The position numbers and the translations under genes were made by a program. A DNA stretch of 5,175 nucleotides from Dehalococcoidia bacterium. GTDB lineage: Bacteria > Chloroflexota > Dehalococcoidia > JAENJB01. The notes beneath the pieces are model-generated. The model was given only the letters and a program-made list of their open reading frames with translations. It was not told the DNA's origin and made no database searches. The stretch is taken from positions 1 through 5,175 of the forward strand of contig JAENJB010000094.1 in NCBI GenBank assembly GCA_016844565.1, given 5' to 3'. Below are positions 1-5,156 of this stretch, piece after piece; the stretch's first letter is position 1, and every line of letters begins with the position of its first letter.

Positions 1-1
1 G

Positions 2-70
2 GGATTTGGCGTCGGAGAAGCACACGAGGGAGCAGAAATCAAACGGGAAGAGGTACTCGCCGTTGCCTGA
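2..70 (+). CDS. possible C-terminal end of a gene running off the left edge
   Basis: This frame is open from the first bases of the window to a TGA at 68-70. It would encode 22 residues ending in EAHEGAEIKREEVLAVA, a charged, helix-like tail with ordinary codon use. The other two forward frames also stay open here, one of them to 252, so openness alone proves nothing. I prefer this frame because its composition looks like a normal protein tail, while the others are rich in Arg, Ser and Thr as in shadow reading. No function can be given. The frame ends shortly before the apparent breakpoint of the leftward HNH-like remnant, which would fit a junction between two unrelated genes. Confidence 0.22.
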   Translation, partial: GFGVGEAHEGAEIKREEVLAVA

Positions 71-73
71 CAT

Positions 74-193
74 TTACACACCTATTGACAAGACCTCCCA
101 GCATGGCTTGCACACAGCTTTTATTCGTATTTCCCATCCGATCTTCTTCGCCCATGCTACTAAGGGTCGTACCTCTTTTTTCTTTGTCTTCAT
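74..193 (-). pseudogene. truncated N-terminus of an HNH-endonuclease-like gene family
   Basis: This leftward ORF of 39 codons starts at ATG 191-193 and stops at TAA 74-76. An in-frame stop lies upstream, and an AAGG (203-206) sits 9 nt before the start. The product begins with a Lys-rich stretch, continues WAKKIGWEIRIKAVCKPCWE (residues 14-33), then ends abruptly in VLSIGV. From memory, a family of about 150 aa found in Chloroflexota and other environmental bacteria starts this way, continues CKPCWELKYCPYGPLVE, and ends in an HNH nuclease domain. Here similarity stops right after CKPCWE, and no other frame of the remaining leftward sequence restores the continuation. I read it as a 5' fragment joined to unrelated DNA. 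It might instead be an intact tiny protein with a CxxC pair. A convincing promoter lies upstream at 264-292. Confidence 0.5.
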
Positions 194-263
194 TATGCAC
201 TGCCTTGATTGAGTTCCATCCCATCAATGAAAGAGATTTGCCTAAGATTTAGTACACAGTAAG

Positions 264-292
264 ATTGTAGTTCCAGCAGTGGGCACGGTCAA
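264..292 (-). promoter_or_regulatory. sigma-70-type promoter facing left
   Basis: On the minus strand TTGACC (287-292) is followed by a 17-bp spacer and TACAAT (264-269). That is 5 of 6 matches to each consensus hexamer at the ideal spacing. Transcription should start near position 257, about 65 bases before the ATG of the HNH-like fragment at 193. The surrounding AT-richer stretch and the lack of any other leftward gene fit its having served that gene. It lies downstream of the stop of the membrane protein gene that ends at 334. Confidence 0.55.
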
Positions 293-333
293 CTCCTCTC
301 GGCTATTTCCGTGACAACTGGAAAAGGGGGCAG

Positions 334-1083
334 TCAGTCGCCCGGAGTGTGCCGCAGCCGCCTTATGGTGCACGCCAGGTAGTAGATCCAGAAGGGTAGG
401 GTGACGATGGCCGTGGCGAGCTTGGCCCCCGGCGGGTTGAAGATTTCCTCTGGAGATCTAACGACGTAGAAGCGGACGGCCTCAGAGATGCTCGATGGCA
501 GGCTGGAGAGCGACAAGGCGGCGAAGATGAAGAGGAGGACAATGAGGTAAAGCCGCTCCAGGAGCGAGTCTTTTTCTGCCAGGCGTCGCCTTCCCCACTG
601 GTGTAATGCCCACAGGATGCCTCCCACCACGGACAGGCTGAGCCCGTTCAGGAGGCCCTCTTGATGGGCCAGCTGCAGCCCCTCTTTTCGCCTCCGGGCC
701 TCTTCTTCCTGTAGCCTGGCCTGCTCCTCCGGCGTCAGTTGTGTTTGGTCCGGCGCCAAACCCGGCTTGGCCGGGACCGGGGCATAGGGAGGCCTGGCAA
801 TTGTAATTGTCTCAGGTATGAATCTCGGATAATAGCTGAACTCCTTGCCCAGGGGCACAGCCAGGCCGGCCTGCACCAAGTGAGAGAGCCCGCTGACGGT
901 GAGGAGTAGAGTGAGGATGGTCACTACGTAGAGATAGACAGTGAAGAGCTGTCGCAACGAGATAGCGAAGCCTTGCCCGCTGCGCGCCCTCTGCAGGGCA
1001 TAGACAATGCCGGCGATCACCAGTCCGACACCGGCTATTATCAGCAGCACTTGGACGAAACGGAAGATGTCATCCGGACTCAT
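334..1083 (-). CDS. five-helix membrane protein, DUF5671-like
   Basis: The product is 249 aa with five hydrophobic segments at about residues 9-30, 47-70, 144-163, 177-197 and 221-241. Between helices 2 and 3 lies a loop of about 75 residues. It is Pro/Ala-rich at 98-111, then a charged Glu/Arg/Gln stretch (119-142) likely to form a helix or short coiled coil. The pattern LRQLFTVYLYVVTILTLLLT in helix 2 and the paired helices after the charged linker recall the DUF5671 membrane proteins common in Chloroflexota, but this is recognition by eye. No catalytic motif is seen and function is unknown. ATG at 1081-1083 is the natural start, with only a weak AGAG upstream. It begins 14 nt after the protease gene stops, so the two are probably co-transcribed. 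No hairpin with a T-run follows the stop. Confidence 0.8.
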   Translation of the reverse strand: MSPDDIFRFVQVLLIIAGVGLVIAGIVYALQRARSGQGFAISLRQLFTVYLYVVTILTLLLTVSGLSHLVQAGLAVPLGKEFSYYPRFIPETITIARPPYAPVPAKPGLAPDQTQLTPEEQARLQEEEARRRKEGLQLAHQEGLLNGLSLSVVGGILWALHQWGRRRLAEKDSLLERLYLIVLLFIFAALSLSSLPSSISEAVRFYVVRSPEEIFNPPGAKLATAIVTLPFWIYYLACTIRRLRHTPGD

Positions 1084-1097
1084 CGGCTAGTCTCTGT

Positions 1098-1997
1098 TCA
1101 CGTGAGGGCTTCATTTCTCGAAGCATGATTATAGCCCCTGTGAACGAGGATGGCAATGTTCACGACGGCCAGGACGATGAAGCCGGCCAGTCCGGTCATA
1201 CCGGTGGTCAGGTCATCCCCTCCCTTGATGACCGAGACCGCCAGTCCGGCGGTGGCGTTCAGCGAGCCATGCAGGATGGCGGCGGCGATGACGGATTTCG
1301 TTTTCAGTCTTATGTAGCTGAAGATGGGCGCAAGCAGGACGGTGAAGGCGGTCATCATGGCCACACCCTCCACTGGATGCTGCGGGTAGTTATGCCCCTG
1401 GAGGATAATCGGCGCGTGCCACAGCCCCCAGACGATGCCGATGACGGCCGATGATTTCCAGAAGCCCAGGCGACTCAACTCTTTTTGCAGGAGCCCTCTC
1501 CATCCCAGCTCTTCGCCGAAACCGGCCACGGCGTTGATTGTTGGACCGGCCACGAGCCCCTGCGCCAGGCCGAGCCAGAAGGGATGGATGGGAAGAAGGG
1601 CTGTCTGCCTTTCCATCTGCTGAAACTGTTCCGGTGTAAGAGCAGACTTGAATCTCTCGAACAGGCCTGTCATCTCTGGGGAGAATTCCACGGCGGGGGA
1701 AAGCAGGCTTGTTCCGAGGGTGGCCATAGCTATTAGCGGGGGAAGCAACCAGGCCACCAGGAACCAGCGGTTCAGTCTGAAGGAAACGCCCAGAGGCCCT
1801 CTCACGGGCTGCTTGTAAATGGTCTTCTGGACTGCGATGGCCACAGTCATCGGGACGAACATGTACCCGATCGTCACAATGAGCGAGCCGGGCATAACCC
1901 ATTTGCCGCCGAAGGCGAGGTATAGGCCGATGAGAAGGTAGCTGACCAGGAATGTCAGCCCGACGTAGAGGCCGGCTTTCTTCAGACTGGTCGACAT
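1098..1997 (-). CDS. CPBP family intramembrane metalloprotease
   Basis: A 299-aa polytopic membrane protein of the CPBP (CAAX protease and bacteriocin-processing, Abi/Rce1-like) family. All three signature motifs are present: GEELGWRGLLQ with E162, E163 and R167; WGLWH with H194; and HGSLNA with H243 and N247. In the family these Glu and His residues form the membrane-embedded active site, so an active protease is expected; the substrate is unknown. Hydrophobic segments lie near 10-30, 36-57, 77-99, 138-157, 183-200, 213-229, 234-254 and 266-285. I chose ATG 1995-1997 because AAGGCG (2003-2008) lies 5 nt upstream. An in-frame GTG at 2028-2030 would add 11 residues but has no ribosome binding site. 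The gene lies 52 nt after tRNA-Ser(GGA) on the same strand and is followed 14 nt later by the DUF5671-like gene. Confidence 0.93.
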   Translation of the reverse strand: MSTSLKKAGLYVGLTFLVSYLLIGLYLAFGGKWVMPGSLIVTIGYMFVPMTVAIAVQKTIYKQPVRGPLGVSFRLNRWFLVAWLLPPLIAMATLGTSLLSPAVEFSPEMTGLFERFKSALTPEQFQQMERQTALLPIHPFWLGLAQGLVAGPTINAVAGFGEELGWRGLLQKELSRLGFWKSSAVIGIVWGLWHAPIILQGHNYPQHPVEGVAMMTAFTVLLAPIFSYIRLKTKSVIAAAILHGSLNATAGLAVSVIKGGDDLTTGMTGLAGFIVLAVVNIAILVHRGYNHASRNEALT

Positions 1998-2002
1998 GTT
2001 AT

Positions 2003-2008
2003 CGCCTT
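2003..2008 (-). promoter_or_regulatory. ribosome binding site deciding the CPBP protease start
   Basis: AAGGCG on the minus strand, 5 nt before ATG 1995-1997. It favours this start over the in-frame GTG at 2028-2030. Confidence 0.6.
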
Positions 2009-2048
2009 GGTTCGACAGGGTCAATGGCACGACCCGGAGCGGAATGAG

Positions 2049-2080
2049 CTGGCGGAGAGGGCGGGATTCGAACCCGCGAG
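2049..2080. repeat. 32-bp direct repeat, copy 1 (T-arm and acceptor of tRNA-Ser GGA)
   Basis: Identical to 2178-2209, offset 129 bp. The repeat covers the 3' acceptor strand, CCA and T-arm of both serine tRNAs. It reflects tandem duplication of a tRNA gene or conversion between the copies, since the anticodon and variable arms have diverged. Confidence 0.9.
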
Positions 2081-2137
2081 GCCTTGCGACCTACGCGCTC
2101 TCCAGGCGCGCCTGTTAGACCACTCCAGCACCTCTCC
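2050..2137 (-). tRNA. tRNA-Ser (anticodon GGA)
   Basis: The leftward sequence folds as a class II tRNA. The acceptor stem is GGAGAGG (2131-2137) with CCTCTCC (2054-2060), and the D-arm has a CTG/CAG stem. The anticodon stem CGCGC/GCGCG encloses loop CTGGAGA, giving anticodon GGA. The long variable arm pairs GGTC with GGCC around a GCAA loop, and the T-arm is GCGGG-TTCGAAT-CCCGC. Discriminator G is at 2053 and CCA is encoded at 2050-2052. It reads UCC and UCU. It is second in a two-tRNA cluster behind the promoter at 2280-2309. Confidence 0.96.
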
Positions 2138-2143
2138 TGATTC

Positions 2144-2162
2144 GGGCAGAACTTGTCTGCCC
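2144..2162. other. perfect 7-bp inverted repeat between the two tRNA genes
   Basis: GGGCAGA (2144-2150) and TCTGCCC (2156-2162) are exact complements around a 5-nt loop. The hairpin lies in the 41-nt spacer of the tRNA-Ser pair. It has no T-run after it in either direction, so it does not look like an intrinsic terminator. A processing signal between the tRNAs is more likely. Confidence 0.55.
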
Positions 2163-2177
2163 TTCCGCCAATCGCCT

Positions 2178-2209
2178 CTGGCGGAGAGGGCGGGATTCGA
2201 ACCCGCGAG
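2178..2209. repeat. 32-bp direct repeat, copy 2 (T-arm and acceptor of tRNA-Ser CGA)
   Basis: Exact second copy of 2049-2080, in the same orientation, ending where the variable arms of the two tRNAs begin to differ. Confidence 0.9.
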
Positions 2210-2270
2210 CCCGCTTACACGGACTACCGCTTTTCGAGAGCGGCACCATCAACCACTCGGACACCTCTCC
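2179..2270 (-). tRNA. tRNA-Ser (anticodon CGA)
   Basis: The leftward sequence folds as a class II tRNA with acceptor stem GGAGAGG (2264-2270) and CCTCTCC (2183-2189). The anticodon stem CCGCT/AGCGG encloses loop CTCGAAA, giving anticodon CGA, which reads UCG. The long variable arm pairs GTCCG with CGGGC, and the T-arm GCGGG-TTCGAAT-CCCGC matches that of the neighbouring tRNA. Discriminator G is at 2182 and CCA is encoded at 2179-2181. It is the first gene after the promoter at 2280-2309, with a predicted leader of only a few bases. Confidence 0.96.
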
Positions 2271-2279
2271 CAGCCCCGA

Positions 2280-2309
2280 ATTGTACCGTAGAACCTCCTT
2301 CGGGAGCAA
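2280..2309 (-). promoter_or_regulatory. promoter of the tRNA-Ser pair
   Basis: On the minus strand TTGCTC (2304-2309), an 18-bp spacer and TACAAT (2280-2285) precede the 5' end of tRNA-Ser(CGA) at 2270. The -10 matches consensus at 5 of 6 positions; the -35 keeps only TTG. A start near 2273 would leave a leader of about 3 bases. The same TACAAT -10 appears in the leftward promoter at 264-292. No terminator is visible before the protease gene, so this promoter may serve it too. Confidence 0.6.
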
Positions 2310-2317
2310 GAGAACGA

Positions 2318-2346
2318 ATGCCCATCGCTTCCTCGTGTGTTATCAT
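2318..2346 (+). promoter_or_regulatory. weak candidate promoter of the rightward three-gene operon
   Basis: ATGCCC (2318-2323), a 17-bp spacer and TATCAT (2341-2346) lie about 46 bases before the GTG at 2393. The -10 matches at 5 of 6 positions and the -35 at only 3 of 6. It is back to back with the tRNA promoter in the 122-bp divergent gap. Confidence 0.3.
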
Positions 2347-2377
2347 GTTACCGGTTTGCGGTTTCGTAGCGACTCAT

Positions 2378-2386
2378 AGAAGGGGG
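2378..2386 (+). promoter_or_regulatory. ribosome binding site deciding the GTG start at 2393
   Basis: AGAAGGGGG ends 6 nt before GTG 2393-2395, a good purine-rich site at normal spacing. It favours this GTG over in-frame upstream starts, which lie in the promoter region or in the tRNA antisense. Confidence 0.6.
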
Positions 2387-2392
2387 TGCCTC

Positions 2393-2806
2393 GTGCCCTT
2401 TGATGTGCGAATCCTTTCGACCGTCAACCTGGTGCTCCAGTCCCTGCTGGTGGTGGCGCTGATGGCGGCGGTCTACCTCGTCAGGAAGAAGCGCGACCTC
2501 AAGATACACTGCCTCATCATACGCATCGCCGTGCCGTTGCAGGTTATCGCCATTCTCGGCGTGATGTTACCATCGATGTTTGGCTACATCGGCAACGAAC
2601 AGACTTCCCTGTTCATGGCTATCGAAATCCTGGCGCACCACACCCTCGGACTTGTTGTGATTGCCCTGTGGGTCTACGTCAGCATCCTCTTCAGACGAGG
2701 CGCAGGGTCGTTGCCCCGGATGGTAACAGCGATGAAAGTGGCGTTCTGGCTGTGGCTGGTAGTATTTCTCGTTGGCCTGCACATATACCTTACCCGATGG
2801 GTGTAG
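2393..2806 (+). CDS. four-helix membrane protein, DUF420-like
   Basis: A 137-aa protein, nearly all membrane, with four hydrophobic helices at about residues 8-30, 42-64, 78-100 and 112-133. Short basic loops (RKKRD at 31-35, RR at 101-102) separate helices 1-2 and 3-4. Histidines sit at helix edges (H39, H82, H83, H130). The layout, with KIHCLII opening helix 2, VMLPSMFG closing it and AHHTLGLVVI in helix 3, resembles DUF420 (YozB-like) proteins, which are linked to haem or respiratory functions in some bacteria. This is a by-eye match, and no haem role can be claimed. GTG 2393 is chosen for its strong ribosome binding site. The frame is open further upstream through the tRNA antisense, which is not coding. 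The last 10 bases overlap the next gene. Confidence 0.78.
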   Translation: MPFDVRILSTVNLVLQSLLVVALMAAVYLVRKKRDLKIHCLIIRIAVPLQVIAILGVMLPSMFGYIGNEQTSLFMAIEILAHHTLGLVVIALWVYVSILFRRGAGSLPRMVTAMKVAFWLWLVVFLVGLHIYLTRWV

Positions 2807-3702
2807 CTTTGGAGTGTGCTCCGGCCTTGGTGAGAGCAGATGTGGGAGACGGTCTGTCCCTTATCTTTCGCGAGTCCGAGGGAGGGCCGTGGCATTACCC
2901 TTCATGCCGCATACAGAAAGGGCTGGTGTTGTGTTGCGGAGACAGGGAACTGGTGGAAGAGGGCACCGGCTTCGGGGTGCCTCTGCTCAGGTTCGGGCAT
3001 GAAACAGTCTTCCCCGGTGGGGCGCGTGCTGCAGTTGAAAGCCGCACGAACGGGGATGCGCTGGGCATCCGGGTAGACTATGAGCTCAACTTGGTGGAAC
3101 GGATGGCGGCGGGTGGAGAAATCATTGGCGGCAGGATGTTTTATGCGGCGAAGGAGTACCTGGCCGGGCTGCACAGACGGTATCCCCCCTTGAGAGGAGT
3201 AGGTACGTGGGCTTCCAACGGCTTGAGGACGGTATGCCGTCTGGGCACGAGATTCGAGACTGCCGCCACCAGGGGTGTGGTGAACGTGTTGTACACTATC
3301 CAGAGAGCGGGTGAGGGACGGGGAGCTGTACTTCATGTCGTGGTGAACCTGGGCGGAATTCAGAGAGAGGGCTGCACAGGCATTATTATCGCGAATGAGC
3401 AGGGCGCCAACTACTTTGACCGGTACCGCGATTCAAAGCAGGCACTGGTGGGAAGAGCGATTGGTACCTGGGATGAGACGCAGGCCGACCTGGCGTCTTT
3501 CGTTGACTCCAGGGACAACATAGCCTTCGTGCTTCGCAGGATAGAAGGGGCCAGGATGTTCCGGGGTTGGGAGAGGGTGGAAAACCGTCTTGCCTGGTCC
3601 GGACTCAGCTACGTGATACCCATAAATACAGTTAGCTTTGACTACGATATTCAGATAGGAACTCCAAATGACCTCCGTTCTGCTCGTATACCCGTATTTT
3701 AA
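2797..3702 (+). CDS. unrecognised soluble protein (301 aa) in the radical SAM operon
   Basis: I do not recognise this protein. It has no signal peptide, membrane helix or lipobox. Alternating hydrophobic/polar stretches with many Gly and aromatic residues (GTGFGVPLLRFGHETVFPGG at 56-75, VVNVLYTIQR at 161-170, GAVLHVVVNLGG at 176-187, INTVSFDYDIQIG at 276-288) suggest a mainly beta fold, such as a beta-sandwich. Cysteines (C7, C37, C46, C47, C147, C193) show no metal-site spacing except an adjacent pair at 46-47. ATG 2797 overlaps the preceding gene by 10 nt and lacks a clear ribosome binding site, so start by translational coupling is likely. GTG 2830 is an alternative, with GGAG 15 nt upstream. 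The 3' end overlaps the radical SAM gene by 35 nt. This tight packing suggests a joint role with that enzyme, which is inference only. Confidence 0.82.
   Translation: MGVALECAPALVRADVGDGLSLIFRESEGGPWHYPSCRIQKGLVLCCGDRELVEEGTGFGVPLLRFGHETVFPGGARAAVESRTNGDALGIRVDYELNLVERMAAGGEIIGGRMFYAAKEYLAGLHRRYPPLRGVGTWASNGLRTVCRLGTRFETAATRGVVNVLYTIQRAGEGRGAVLHVVVNLGGIQREGCTGIIIANEQGANYFDRYRDSKQALVGRAIGTWDETQADLASFVDSRDNIAFVLRRIEGARMFRGWERVENRLAWSGLSYVIPINTVSFDYDIQIGTPNDLRSARIPVF
3657..3660 (+). promoter_or_regulatory. ribosome binding site of the radical SAM gene, inside the upstream gene
   Basis: AGGA lies 7 nt before ATG 3668-3670 and within the coding sequence of the 301-aa protein. It supports the start that creates the 35-nt overlap. 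Confidence 0.55.
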
Positions 3703-5044
3703 GCCTCGCCGCGACAGGTCGATCTTCCGTTTCCCGCCACTGGGAATCAGCTATGTGGCCGCCAGCCTCAGGAAGGCAGGCTATCCCGTCAGGATTCTGG
3801 ACTGCACCTTCACCGACAGGGCGGACGCGCTGAATGAAGCCGTAAGTCGCCGCCCGGATGTAGTCGGGGTGTACAGCATGGCGGGCATGCAAGAAGATAG
3901 CCTCGCCTTCGCCAGGCGACTGCGGGGTAAGTGCCAGCTGCTGGTTGCGGGCGGGCCCCTTCCCACGTGCAATCCGGCATCCTTTGTGAACGATTTCGAC
4001 GTGGTGGTGAGGGGGGAAGGGGAGCGCGCCCTGGTGGAGGTACTGGCGGCGCATGAGAGCGCAAGCAGCCCCGATGCGATATCCGGAATCGCATTCCGAG
4101 GGCGAAACGGTCGTCCGGAGGATAACCGGGATGGGGAGATTGTTCTAACCCCTCCGCGCCAGCTCGAGGTTGGCCTGGATGAGATTCCGTTCCCGGCGAG
4201 AGACCTGCTTCCCAATCAGAAGTACATTGACCATTTGAGGAGGCGCTTCGGTCAGGCGACTACCACGGTAATGACGACCCGGGGTTGTCCCTTTACCTGC
4301 GAGTACTGCAGCAGCGCGGTTTTCGGCGTGTCATACCGCGAGAGGTCGCCCGGGAACGTGATTGATGAGGTTGAGCAAGCCCTTTCGTTGGGATACGACC
4401 GGATTCATTTCGCCGATGACGTTTTCACTTTGAGAAAAGAGCGCGTGCTCAGGGTATGTCGGGAAATCAGGGCCAGGGGACTGCATTTCAAATGGGAGTG
4501 CCTCGGCAGAGTGGACTCCGCCGATCGTGAGCTACTGATGGAGATGAAGGAGGCCGGTTGCGACCGCATGTTCTTTGGTATCGAGTCTGGAAATGAGCAG
4601 GTACTTGGTCTGATGAGAAAGAGGATTAGCCTGGAAAGTGCTCGCGTGGCGGTGGAGACAGCCCGTAGCCTGGGAATAAGGACTGGGGCGTTCTTCATCC
4701 TGTGCTATCCGGGAGAGACAGACCGCACCGTGCTGAACACCATCCGGTTTGCCAACTCCCTCCCTCTTGACTACCTGTCCTTCACCAGACCCTACATACT
4801 GGCAGGCACCGCCCTCTACGAAAGGGTAAGAAGTCGGCCCCCCGGAGACGGCGGTGCTCCAGGACGCCGCCAGTTCGACCGCAGCCTGGTCTTCGACGCC
4901 GAGTTTTCCCGCAGAAAGATGGAGTACGCGGTCATGAAGGGCAACGCGCAGTTCTGGCTGGGAAAGAGACTGGGCCGGTTTGCGTTTCTGCTGGCCAGGC
5001 CCTTCGAGATAGTGACCGACGCTGTCTTCAGGCTGATGAAGTAG
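3668..5044 (+). CDS. cobalamin-binding radical SAM protein (B12-binding domain + radical SAM)
   Basis: The 458-aa product has the class B (B12-dependent) radical SAM architecture. Residues 1-135 form a Rossmann-like cobalamin-binding domain: MTSVLLVYPYF strand, PPLGISYVAASLRKAGYPV, GVYSM, LLVAGGPLPT at 91-100 and DVVVRGEGE at 111-119. The DxHxxG motif is absent, so B12 would bind without a protein His ligand, as is common in this class. A linker with DEIPFPARDLLP (171-182) precedes the radical SAM barrel, where TTRGCPFTCEYCS holds C207, C211 and C214 for the 4Fe-4S cluster. Further family motifs are FADDVFTLRKERV (248-260), FFGIESGNEQVL (302-313), FFILCYPGET (342-351) and PYILAGTALYE (375-385). 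The basic C-terminal tail (400-458) may touch a membrane or partner. Relatives include BchE-like cyclases and methyltransferases; the substrate cannot be read here. The start has AGGA 7 nt upstream. Confidence 0.95.
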   Translation: MTSVLLVYPYFKPRRDRSIFRFPPLGISYVAASLRKAGYPVRILDCTFTDRADALNEAVSRRPDVVGVYSMAGMQEDSLAFARRLRGKCQLLVAGGPLPTCNPASFVNDFDVVVRGEGERALVEVLAAHESASSPDAISGIAFRGRNGRPEDNRDGEIVLTPPRQLEVGLDEIPFPARDLLPNQKYIDHLRRRFGQATTTVMTTRGCPFTCEYCSSAVFGVSYRERSPGNVIDEVEQALSLGYDRIHFADDVFTLRKERVLRVCREIRARGLHFKWECLGRVDSADRELLMEMKEAGCDRMFFGIESGNEQVLGLMRKRISLESARVAVETARSLGIRTGAFFILCYPGETDRTVLNTIRFANSLPLDYLSFTRPYILAGTALYERVRSRPPGDGGAPGRRQFDRSLVFDAEFSRRKMEYAVMKGNAQFWLGKRLGRFAFLLARPFEIVTDAVFRLMK

Positions 5045-5092
5045 CCTGTTACTTCGTCTCAACCTGAAAACGGTGTCGCAGCGCTTCCTGTC

Positions 5093-5120
5093 ATTGCGAG
5101 GGGCGAAGCCCCGAAGCAAT
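5093..5120. repeat. palindromic intergenic element, CATTGCGAG...GCAATC type
   Basis: Two nested inverted repeats form one hairpin: ATTGC (5093-5097) with GCAAT (5116-5120), and GGGGC (5100-5104) with GCCCC (5108-5112), with a GAA loop and a small internal loop. From memory, very similar elements recur between genes in Dehalococcoidia-like and some other bacterial genomes. Only one copy lies in this window. It starts about 50 bases after the radical SAM stop; with no T-run it is not a classic terminator, though it could protect the 3' end of the mRNA. Confidence 0.65.
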
Positions 5121-5133
5121 CCGTCCCCGTATC

Positions 5134-5156
5134 CTCTCCCCCCTGGAGGGGGAGAG
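5134..5156. repeat. GC-rich perfect hairpin, CTCTCCCCC...GGGGGAGAG type
   Basis: CTCTCCCCC (5134-5142) pairs perfectly with GGGGGAGAG (5148-5156) around loop CTGGA. Purine-rich GGAGAGAGGGGGAT follows to the window end, a partial further copy of the right arm. Pyrimidine/purine hairpins of this form are familiar dispersed intergenic repeats in environmental genomes. It may extend past the window. Confidence 0.6.

Noticed and set aside
6..212. Forward 68-codon ORF at the left edge
   Set aside because: It begins with TTG without a ribosome binding site, and its residues 40-68 are the antisense of the Lys-rich leftward HNH-like fragment.
339..353. GGGC/GCCC pairing near the stop of the DUF5671-like gene as a terminator
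   Set aside because: Only four pairs with a long loop, overlapping the coding end, and followed by just four T residues.
1992..2020. TTGACC-N17-TAACAT on the minus strand as a promoter for the protease gene
   Set aside because: The -10 element would overlap the ATG at 1995-1997, so the transcript would begin inside the coding sequence. It also includes the ribosome binding site within the spacer.
2007..2291. Forward frame of 94 codons containing AERAGFEPARP and AERAGFEPASP
   Set aside because: This is the well-known false protein read from the antisense of tRNA genes; the T-arm GGTTCGAATCCC gives it. Both tRNAs fold convincingly.
2295..2306. CTCC-TTCG-GGAG mini hairpin
   Set aside because: It has only four pairs and lies in the spacer and -35 region of the tRNA promoter; it would not be transcribed with the tRNAs.
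2153..2392. N-terminal extension of the DUF420-like protein from an ATG inside the tRNA cluster
   Set aside because: It translates the antisense of tRNA-Ser(CGA) and the promoter region. The strong ribosome binding site at 2378-2386 places the start at GTG 2393.
3632..4215. Several long leftward frames opposite the radical SAM gene
   Set aside because: They are GC-rich shadows. The forward frame carries ordered family motifs over its whole length, and the reverse products are Arg/Pro/Ser-rich with no recognisable motif.
5134..5156. Intrinsic terminator of the radical SAM operon
   Set aside because: The hairpin is strong, but purines rather than a T-run follow on the plus strand and no T-run follows on the other.
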